From Straminergon stramineum (taxonomy: Eukaryota; Streptophyta; Bryopsida; Hypnales; Calliergonaceae), in contig OY987271.1 in the NCBI GenBank assembly GCA_963920665.1, positions 13,643,350 through 13,707,349 on the forward strand: a stretch of DNA of 64,000 bases. The letters run 5' to 3'. Positions 49,720-58,404 of this stretch are shown here, piece after piece. The notes below the pieces were generated by a model. That model did no database searches and was not told the DNA's origin. It saw nothing but the letters and a program-made list of their open reading frames with translations. The position numbers were made by a program, and so were the translations under genes. Every line of letters starts with the position of its first letter. Position 1 is the first letter of the stretch.

Positions 49720-49969
49720 ATTGTTCCTCACCTATGAGTTCTTCAAACAATATTATCATATGAATCAAAGCCTTAATTTAGAAAAAAGAATGGCAAAGCC
49801 ACTTGCTTTGAACGGTCTTTTAAACCACACAAACCAAGTCGTTGCCCTCCAAAGAACCAAACATCCGCAAGAAGCCTCTTTCGAAGATTCAAGGCAAGAG
49901 TTCATCCCTGAAGCAAGGTGAAAACCACAGTCCGGGCCTTCAACTTTATACTGCCGTCCTGCTAGCACC

Positions 49970-50445
49970 GCAAGTCGCCCCCTGAGAGCCAGAATGGGTG
50001 CAGGAAATGGGCGACATCGTAACAGGCGCACTCGCCCCGTGGTTGACTGCGAGTCGACGGTTTGCACTAGGAGCGCGCATGCAGATCAAAGGGCGACTGC
50101 AGGTCCAAGGGGGGCGACTGCGGGTCGAAAAAGAGGCGACTGCGGGTCTAAGGGGGGCGACTGTGGGTCGAAAAAGAGGCGACTGCGGGTAAGGGGGGCG
50201 AGTGCGGGTGGAAGGGGGGCGACTGCGGGTAGAAAGAGGCAATCGCGGGTCAGGGGGGGGCAACTATGGGTCCAGGGGGGGGGGCGACTGCGGGTCTAGG
50301 GGGGGCGACTGCGGGTCCAGGAGGTGCGACTGCGGGTCCAGGAGGTGCGACTGCGGGTCCGGGGGGGGCGACTGCAGGTAGAAGGGGGCGACCGCGGGTC
50401 TCAAGAGGTGACTTCGGGTACTTGAAGGGCGACCGCGCTTACGCT
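49970..50445 (+). repeat. GCGAC minisatellite array 2
   Basis: Units of 17-20 bp such as GGGGGGCGACTGCGGGTCTA, most regular from 50,091 to 50,400, with long G runs. It begins about 250 bp upstream of the minus-strand transposase start, so it sits where a promoter or 5' untranslated region is expected. Long ORFs across it (Gly-Gly-Ala-Thr-Ala-Gly repeats) only reflect the repeat. Confidence 0.92.
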
Positions 50446-51318
50446 TTAGGATCCAAGGCCATTTTTGTTATCCCGTTAGCGTTCCATCGCTGAGTTTCTA
50501 GATGAAAGTCATCCTAGTTTAGATAGAGATTTTATTAAACCCTAAACACTATCCAAGGGTTTCACGTGGTATTTATAGATACTTCAAAAAAAGATTTTCG
50601 GGAGTATGGTCATAGACTTAAAGAATGCAATTTTTTTTTTAAACAACCACATGAAGGGAAACTCATTTCAAATCCATTCCAACAAACTTAATAAAAAATA
50701 AATAGAATTAGCTTGTACTCAAATGTGGAAAAAATTAAGAACTTTCTCTTTCAAATTAAAAAGAAAAATGGGGGACAACATTGGTTGATCAAACCATATA
50801 CATGGAATCCACAACTCAAAATGTATAACTTCCATTTCTCTATCAATTCCAAAAGTATTCTTTTGAGTACCTTTTTAGGATGTTTTTTCCCAAATTATAA
50901 ATCTCAAGAAGAATCCATACATTCACGAGGTGAAGGGCATGGGAATGTTGTCATTTACAATATGTTCAAACCATAGGTTAAAATACTGAAAAATGCAACC
51001 ATATAAACTTATATTGAAACTCTCATGGATGATGCAGCTTAAATTTATTGAGGGTTCTTTGTGAAGACTCAAAGTTACTAGAATTCTTTTCTTTTTTAAA
51101 ACACTACACAAATTTAACAAGAAATTAACATTCACATAACTTCAAATCATCAAAATTTGTCAAAAATTCAAATGTTTGGATCCAAATGCAATCACATTTT
51201 CATACACAAAAAATAAAAATAAACATTCTTGTATTTCAACAAAAATAAGGACAAAGCCTTTTTCTTCATATATCTTGGAAGAAGTATATAGTCATAAAAG
51301 AAACAAGAGCCACCTAAT
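50446..51318. other. AT-rich stretch between two element genes
   Basis: No gene recognised. AAACCCTAAACAC near 50,537 is a telo-box-like motif. The remainder is AT-rich and contains the probable 3' region of the cargo gene at 51,319-52,878. Confidence 0.4.
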
Positions 51319-52878
51319 TTATACTCCATCCATTTCCCCTTGTTCTTCCCTTTTCTTCTTTTCCAATTCTATTTGGGCTCTTGCCACTCTCTCTTCCCTC
51401 TTCAAAAGAGTCAGGTCATGGTTCCACATCTTATTTTGGATCCACCACTTCTTGAACAATGACATGAACCTAATGTGTGCCTTCGGCCACGACATCTTTT
51501 CCTCCAACTTCTGTTCCAATCTTTTCACAGACGCTAACTTCATCTTCAACTTCTCTATTTCCGTAGTGGATGATGAATCTTCAACATCCACAGACAATGA
51601 ATCCGATTGCAACGACCGGTCAATAGGATCTGCATCCTTCATCTCCTTCAAGCGGTTCAATGTCGATCTTGCCTTTTTCACACCTCCTTTTTCAATGGCA
51701 AGGTTGTTTTCTTCCATCCTACATTTTCCCATTATTGTTTGAAGTCATTCATCCATAATAGGATTGACATTTGAACTAGAACCTCCATCTTCTCCCTTAT
51801 TGAACTTGAGGTAAAATTGTTCCAGTTGTTCCATTTCTCTTTGTTGGGCTGCCAAACGAGTTTGTCCAGCTTGAATTAGTTCTTTGAGGGTGCCCACATC
51901 CTCAACCTGAATCTCTTGTGCGCTTCGCTTCTCGATGATCTCACACTCCCTTTTTTTTCCTTCAAGATCCTTTAAAAGCATCTCCAACTCCACTTTATAG
52001 GATTCTTTCGTCCGCTGTTTATTGTCTTCTCCAAGTACACCTTGAAGTTCTTGTTCCATTTCACGCAATCCTTCCATGGAAGGCAAATTCATCAAGGTCA
52101 AAGGAATCTCTTCTTCGGCTTCACTCTCCCCATCCAACCTATCTTCATTAATTTCTTGCAAGCGAGCTTGCACGTAATGGAACACTTCGTCATCTTCAGG
52201 AGGACGGACCCCTATCGGTTCCACAGACATAAAAGGTTCTCCATCCGTTGGTGTGGTCCGTTGCATGTTGCCTTCTTCTGATACCACCAATGCTAAGTTT
52301 TCTTCCATTGATGTATCTTCCATCCTATCCCTAGGTTTAGGCAATGGCTCTTCATCGGAGTCCGATTCTCCAGTTGATGTTGACCAAACATAATCCTCAT
52401 CTGCCACTCCTTCTATAATGTTTTTTTTGGGCCCTAGCCCATCTCGAGGATTATTTGAAGGATCCGCTCTGGGAATGTCTTTTGTATCTGGAAGCGTGGC
52501 ATTCTTGGATGTCTTGAAGGTCATCCAATCTACCGTTTTCCCCAATTGTAACTCTGCATATACCATTTGGCATATGCCCATTGAGACTTCGCTCTGTGGA
52601 ATTTTTCGCTTTCCGTACAATGCTCGGTACACTTCAATACATCTCTGGACAAATGCATCATCCTTGCAGTAATGAAGATTTTCTTGGTTTTGCTTCACAT
52701 GGTGAATGTGTCGATGGTAAGGGAAGAGCTTGTCGATATGGCACCAATCCACAAATAACTTGCAAGTCGTCAAGGTCCAATCGGAATTTACATGACGCCA
52801 TCCCCGATATGCCTTAGCCGTTGGGTCAAGAAGGGCGCGTCGTTGCCTGCTATGGCGATCTCCTTTCTTCTTCGTCAT
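51319..52878 (-). pseudogene. Cargo protein 1: novel 103-residue domain plus coiled coil
   Basis: Function unknown. ATG at 52878. A basic N-terminus (KKK, RQRR) could be a nuclear signal. Residues 22-124 form a domain shared with cargo protein 2: 43 of 103 positions are identical without gaps, including GW, WT, TC, WCHI, FP, RH, NL, YC, AFxQRCIE, LY, EV, YAE and VDW. After an acidic linker (about residues 150-260) comes a long Glu/Lys/Gln-rich segment, likely coiled coil. A TGA at 51745-51747 ends a 377-residue frame. The same frame continues to 51319 with another charged helical part ending KREERVARAQIELEKKKREE. So either a 377-residue protein or a 519-residue one with a stop. The conserved Cys and His could bind metal, but this is a guess. 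A minisatellite lies just upstream. It may be a DNA-binding helper of transposition. Confidence 0.75.
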
Positions 52879-53083
52879 CTTGTCGTGTCACTCTAGCGTA
52901 AAGAGAACTAGACTTTTGTTGATAATATAACCGAAGAAATGAACTCATAAACGTGGAAGCCACAACACGTGTAGATGCCCAAACTTCCAACCCACGAACC
53001 GGCAGTCAAACGCTTCAAGGCGGATGAAAGGCGCAGTGCGACGAAGGAAGTGACGACTTGGGAATCCAGTATCCCCTTAAATA

Positions 53084-53414
53084 CCCGAAGTCGCCTAGGG
53101 CGCGTGCAGGAAGAGGGCGCGTGCGGGTCTTGGGCGACTGCGGATCTGGGTCCCACTATTCAGAAACTACCATTCAGGAAAAATTACAGTTTCTGGAAGG
53201 AGACCTCGGGTGCAGGGTGACCGCGGGTATAGGGGGGCGGTTGCATATGGCGACCACAGGTCTTTTCCTAGGCGACCACGGGTACAGGGGGCGGCTGCAT
53301 ATAGGGCGACCACAGGTCATTTTCTGGGCGACCGCGGGTCTCAGATTCCAAAAGGTCTTCCCCAGTTCATGACGATGGGAGCGGCTGCATATGGGGCGAC
53401 CTCGGGTCAGGGGC
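53084..53414 (+). repeat. GCGAC minisatellite array 3
   Basis: Starts about 205 bp upstream of cargo gene 1. It mixes GGGCGACYGCGGGT units with GGGCGCGTGCGGGT and with longer units such as GGGCGGCTGCATATGGGGCG. Orientation is plus, as in arrays 1, 2, 4 and most of 6. Confidence 0.87.
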
Positions 53415-53596
53415 GCCAAAAAACATGAGTTTGAGTTTCCGCCCTAACAAATTGGAGGGAAGGTGTTCAAACTTTTCAAGTACCGCTCCCCCCTTTTCTA
53501 AGGATTAACTCCAGAAAATTCTAAGAATGAGGCATTCAAGACAAAGTGATCAAAAGTTAATTAAGTACTAAAGAAAGAGAATTGGTTGACGACGTG

Positions 53597-54305
53597 GAGA
53601 GTTGGAAAAGCCCTTCTTCCTAACATTTTATTTCTTCTTCATCCATCCATGTGGTCATGTAAAATTCAACGTAACCATTTCCTACTTTCATTTTTGGAGG
53701 GAGTACATTAAAAGGAGACCTTTCCTTGTGGGGGGAAACGATATACAAATAAAATACTGAAACTGTGGGATGCATGAAGAAAAAATCTTTTTATCTACAT
53801 CAAAAGTGGTTTTAAAAAATGGAGACTTGGGAAAGCTCTTCTCCTTGACATTTTCTTTTTCCGCATGCTCATGTAAAATTCAACATGACCATTTCCTATT
53901 TTAATTTTTAGAGGGAGTACATTTGGAGGAGACCTTCTCTTTGGGGGAAATGAATAAATGATGTACAAAAAAAATACTAACACCATGAGATGCATGAAGA
54001 AAAAATCTTTTGATCTCCATAAGAAATGGTTTTTAAAAATGGAGGCTTGGGGAAGCTCTTCTCCTTCACAATTTTTTTTTTCTTCGTGCTCATGTAAATT
54101 CAACATGATCATTTCCTATTTTAATTTTTAGAGGGAGTACATTTGGAGGAGACATTCCCTTTGGGGGGAAACAATGTACAAAAAAAATACTAACACCATG
54201 AGATGCATGAAGAAAAAATCTTTTGATCTACATAGGAAGTGTTTTTTAAAAATGAAGACTTGGGAAAGCCCTTCTCCTCGTCATTTCATTTTCCATCTTT
54301 AAACA
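53597..54305. repeat. 215-bp tandem repeat, about 3.2 copies
   Basis: Copies begin near 53,597, 53,820, 54,040 and 54,252 (partial). Shared blocks: GACTTGGGAAAGC, CTCATGTAAAATTCAACATG, CATTTCCTATTTTAATTTTT, GGGAGTACATT, GGAGACC, GATGCATGAAGAAAAAATC and TTTTTAAAAAT. The short ORFs across it are repeat artefacts. Confidence 0.85.
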
Positions 54306-54577
54306 TAGGAATTTGAATAGGGTCCTCCTCTTGATACATCAAGGGGATTTAAAACACATTTGAAGGGGTGAATGAATATTGAATTTATTGAAGATTAAAA
54401 AGTTTGGAAATGACACCTTCAATGGTTTATATCTTACAAGTGCAAGGTTTAGGAGTTCAAACTTTTTTATGACATATAATGAAAAGCAAATCACATATGT
54501 TTATCATTTTATCCACCCTAAAAAATAGAAGTACATTACTTTTGGGGTGGCATACATGGAGAAGGTCCATGGTTTTT

Positions 54578-54622
54578 CTATAGGGTTTAGGGTATAGGGT
54601 TAGGCTTTAGGGTTTGGAAAAC
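54578..54622 (+). repeat. Degenerate TTTAGGG telomere-like run
   Basis: TAGGGTTTAGGG, then TATAGGGTTAGGC, then TTTAGGGTTT: several imperfect plant telomere-type units in a row. Too short and diverged to be a true telomere; it may act as a telo-box or be a chance remnant. Confidence 0.5.
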
Positions 54623-54819
54623 CCTCTTCAATTTTTCTAATTAGTCTTACTATAATTCTGTATTTATAGACTGATTTTGTAGTATTAACTCGCTACCAAT
54701 ATTGAAGGACAGGTCAGTTGTAGTCAATGAAGCATGCAATTAAGTCTGACTTCATTAGTGTTGGAGATGGCTCACATCTTCTGCTACGGTGGTTTCTCGA
54801 CTGGCATGACTTTAAGATA

Positions 54820-55735
54820 GAGGCGATTGCGGGTGGGGGGGCGACTTCAAGTCCTGGGCGACCGCGGGTAGGCGCTTGGTCTTCTTGCTTGCTGTTGTTG
54901 AGCCCAATTCGGTGGAATGGGGCGACTGCGGGTGGGGGGCGAGTTCAGGTTCTGGGCGACTGCGGGTGGGGGGTTGGATTTCTGGCTTGTTGTTGTTGAG
55001 CCCAATTTGGTGGAATGGGGTGTGACTGTGTGTGGGGGGCGAGTTCAGGTCTCGGGCGACCGCGGGTAGGGGCGACTTCAGGTCCTGGTGGTTTTGAGGC
55101 CAATTTGGTGGATTGGGGGCGACCTTGGGTGGGGGGGCGACTTCAAGTCCTGGGCGACCGCGGGTGGGGGCGACTTCAGGTTTTGGTGGTTTTGAGGCCA
55201 ATTTGGTGGATTGGGGGCGACCTCGGGTGGGGGGGGCCGACTTCAGGTTCTGGGCAACCGCGGGTTGGGGCGGCTTCAGGTCCTGGTGGTTGTGGAGGGC
55301 AGTTTGGTGGAATGGGGTGCGACTGCGGGTGGGGGGCGAGTTCAGGTCCTGGGCGACCGCGGGTGGGGGGTCCTGGTGGTTTCGAGCCAATTTGGTGGAT
55401 GGAGGGGCGACCGCGGCTTGGGGGCGACTTTAGGTCCTGGGCGACCGCGGGTGGAGGCGGGGTCTTCTGTTTTGGTGGTTTCCAGACTAATTTGGTGGAG
55501 GGGGGGGGGCGACCGTGGCTTGGGGGCGACTTCAGGTCCTGGGCGACTGCGAGTGGGGGCGCAGGCTTCTGTTTTGGTGGTTCGAAACTAATTTGGTGGA
55601 TGGGGGGGGGGGGCGACCGCGGGTGGGGGGCGACTTCAGGTCATGGGCAAGCGCGAGTGGGGGCGACTTCAGGTCCTGGTAGTTTTGAGCCCAATTCGTG
55701 GATTGGGGGGCAACCGCGGGTGAGGGCGTGCCTTC
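54820..55735 (+). repeat. GCGAC minisatellite array 4 with longer higher-order unit
   Basis: The largest array. Short units GGGCGACCGCGGGTGGGG and GGGGCGACTTCAGGTCCTGG alternate inside a longer unit of roughly 100 bp. The longer unit also carries TTTGGTGGTTT and CCAATTTGGTGGATTGG. Unlike arrays 2, 3 and 6, it has no recognisable gene directly beside it. Predicted ORFs in it are Gly- or Pro/Arg-rich artefacts. Confidence 0.92.
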
Positions 55736-55888
55736 CAATCCAAAGAAGTTTTAATAAGTATAACAAGTTCAACTTTTAACATCCAAGAACAAGTCACTTC
55801 ATTAGGACCTTGGGGTCTTCAAGGCATCTTCAGGTGATGCATCGAAGGTTTTGGCTTCCTCGAAGTCATTGTTCTTGTGGAGGTCTCG

Positions 55889-55899
55889 GGTTCGATCCC
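55889..55899 (+). promoter_or_regulatory. Pol III B-box-like motif
   Basis: GGTTCGATCCC matches the tRNA B-box consensus. A weak A-box-like TGGCTTCCTCGAAG lies about 37 bp upstream (near 55,852). No complete tRNA fold could be made, so a tRNA-derived SINE head is the likeliest reading, at low confidence. It lies about 50 bp before a long hairpin. Confidence 0.35.
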
Positions 55900-55951
55900 C
55901 AATGAGATCAATTTGGTTTGGTTCTTGTAGCCAACCGACAAAAAAGAAAAA

Positions 55952-56213
55952 ACAAGACGTCAAGCTAGTTCCCTGTGGTATGTGGGAGGGAAGGTGATTT
56001 GATTCGCAAGGTCTAGGGGATGGTCCATGAGAGTTATAAGAAATCAGTATTGAATTTCGGATGGAAATGTATGTGGTGCAACCTTGCACCTCATACATTT
56101 CCGTACAAAATTCAATACTGACCGTCTCAACCCTCATAGCACATCTCCGAAACCTTGGGAATCAAATGATGTTTCTTGCTCACCTATCGGAGTGACCAAA
56201 CTTGACGTTTTGT
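55952..56213. repeat. Long imperfect hairpin (130-bp arms)
   Basis: The arms 55952-56081 and 56084-56213 are inverted copies separated by 2 bp. Matching blocks include TTGCACC, CATACATTTCC, AATTCAATACTGA, CTCAT, AATCAAAT and CTTGACGT. Many scattered mismatches leave an estimated three-quarters paired. A transcript would fold into one long stem. Confidence 0.8.
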
Positions 56214-57224
56214 CTCTTTGGAGAGAGATAATTTTTTTGTATAGAAAAGTTGAAGTAAACCTTGGATAGCTTTTACAAGAACATATTGAATGTCCTCCAT
56301 AGAATACTTAGCCAAAGAAATTGTACATTGTATAAGGATTTGCATGTGACGGTTCTTCATCTTTAAATGATGGGGTGGCTAATTTTGAGTCCATAAATGA
56401 TAGAAACTCTCTATATAGGATAGAAGAGCATCTCATCATCTTGTAAATTTTGTAGTGTAAGAAGGGGTGGTCCTCCTTGGAAAGTTTACTTCCGAAGACT
56501 GCATCTATAATTTGTAACTTAACAATTTACAACGTGTAAGAAGGATGATTTCGAAGGTGTCCCATTTGTCCATTTAGAAATTTCTTGTATTTTGTGGGTG
56601 ACCAATTTTGAAGGATTGGCATGCAAAAAAAAGAAATGATAGCATTCAAACACCCTTGATGGTTTGAACAATGTCTTCATCAAGGATAACAATCTTTTGA
56701 CTTGATGTGCATATGCTTCATTTATTGTTCATTACTTCATTTCAATGTGCTTTGCAACATGAATGTTTGCATTTATGACCTTTTCCACCCCAAAAGGGTT
56801 TAGGGTTGTGTAAAAAAGCCGAATTCATGTTCATTGTAGAGCAAACTTGAAGAAATTAGAAAAAGACTTTGGACACTTCTAAAGTAACCTCTATAATATC
56901 ATTATGCAAAGGTAGAATGTAAGTATTTCAAGTTCTCCCTTTTTGTTTCAATAGAAGTCAATCATGTCCCGTACTTTTATATTTCTGATTCCCTTTTTCC
57001 GTTTTGGCCCATTCCTTTTTTTTCTTTGTGAACATTGTAGACATATATTTGGAACCATAAAGAAACAAGTCAAAATCTAATTCCACATTCTAGACCATAT
57101 CATAGTGGTCTTATGATTTTATTCGAAAGCAAGCGAAATAGAAGTGGGAAGTTGTAATGCCAATGTTTCTACCCCATATCAAGGTTTCTTTTAGCTATTA
57201 TTTAGGATGGTCCATCCTTTTTGT
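56214..57224. other. Non-coding stretch in the giant element
   Basis: No gene recognised. AT-rich, with a GGGTTTAGGG telo-box-like motif near 56,797. No repeat longer than simple runs was found. Confidence 0.4.
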
Positions 57225-57395
57225 ACCCGCGGTCGCCCAGGACCAGCGGTCGCCCCCACGCGAACGGTCGCCTCCATCCCCGAGGACCTCTGGAACCCGC
57301 AGCCACCCCCTCCCGCGGTCGCCCCAACCCGCAGTCGCCCCTCCCGCGGTCGCCTCCATACCCGCGGTCGCCCCTACCCGCGGTCGCCCCATACC
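57225..57395 (-). repeat. GCGAC minisatellite array 5, inverted, cut by gap
   Basis: Reads ACCCGCGGTCGCCC on the plus strand, i.e. the GCGACCGCGGGT unit in minus orientation, opposite to arrays 1-4. It runs directly into the 200-base N gap, so its true length is unknown. Confidence 0.9.
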
Positions 57396-57595
57396 NNNNN
57401 NNNNNNNNNNNNNNNNNNNNNNNNNNNNNNNNNNNNNNNNNNNNNNNNNNNNNNNNNNNNNNNNNNNNNNNNNNNNNNNNNNNNNNNNNNNNNNNNNNNN
57501 NNNNNNNNNNNNNNNNNNNNNNNNNNNNNNNNNNNNNNNNNNNNNNNNNNNNNNNNNNNNNNNNNNNNNNNNNNNNNNNNNNNNNNNNNNNNNNN
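57396..57595. other. Assembly gap (200 N)
   Basis: A run of exactly 200 N bases at the end of array 5. The real amount of missing minisatellite is unknown, so the length of the giant element is approximate. Confidence 0.99.
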
Positions 57596-58404
57596 AACGA
57601 AAAACCAATTATGCCCCAAATACCATATTAATCGAGGAAATTTATTGAGCTTATTTGTCTCAAGTGATTTGCTGCATTGTTCCTCCTTGTATATAGGATT
57701 TTTTAGAATTCTAGCTTTAGCGTAATTTGAAGAAAATTACAATGGATATTGAGGAATTAGGTAGGTTTTATATGTAAGTTGGCCTACTGATATTTTTTAT
57801 GAATTTGAATTTTGACCTCCAAGGACAGGGTGAACCATTTGAAGGTATGGTAATGTGAAGTCAACAAGTCAACATCCACGAAAAGGGGCATGTTGTATTT
57901 GAACCCCTTTTATTCCTTCTTTGGCCAAGTATCTTGAAAGCTTAGAGGAAAAGCTTTGTATAATTAGAACCTCACGATTTTAAAGAATATGAAAGGAAAT
58001 ATCCAATTGGACAATGATGCTCCACTCTAGTGAGTAGTGACCTAGTTTTCTTCTCAATGCAAGTGAAATTAATTTGAAAAGTTAAACTTTAGGAGCTTTG
58101 TTGATTTGATTCATACAAACTATTTTTGGAAGAACTCGAAAAGATCATTCTCGACATGATTTCAGAAATTGGTGCTTTGGTAGAGAGGAAAAAAAGGTAG
58201 TATTAAATAAAAATCAATGCCATATGGAATTGCCATACATAGGTATGCTAGGAAGTCGTAGAAGTGGAATGAAAGAAGCAAACCCTAAACCACTCCATCA
58301 TACTTGCCAAAACAACTAGAAACATAGTGTAACTAAAACCTAACCCTTACTTGTCATCTATTATGATGGGAGGTAAGGCTAAATTGCATGATTCCTATGA
58401 ATGT
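57596..58404. other. Non-coding stretch downstream of cargo gene 2
   Basis: AT-rich, no gene recognised. AAACCCTAAACCAC near 58,279 is telo-box-like. Probably holds the 3' untranslated region of the minus-strand cargo gene 2. Confidence 0.4.

Noticed and set aside
46442..49731. Transposase as a separate small hAT nested in a larger repeat
   Set aside because: No terminal repeat or 8-bp duplication was seen close to the gene. The only matching ends with a perfect duplication are at 45,205 and 61,812.
49994..50493. Long ORFs rich in Gly-Ala-Thr-Ala-Gly or Arg-Pro-Pro across the minisatellites (also 53,058-53,428, 54,812-55,779, 61,000-61,750)
   Set aside because: They follow directly from a short repeat unit being open in several frames on both strands. 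There is no domain, and similar peptides appear wherever the array occurs.
57157..57725. ORFs crossing the N gap
   Set aside because: Most of their length is unknown bases and the rest is minisatellite.
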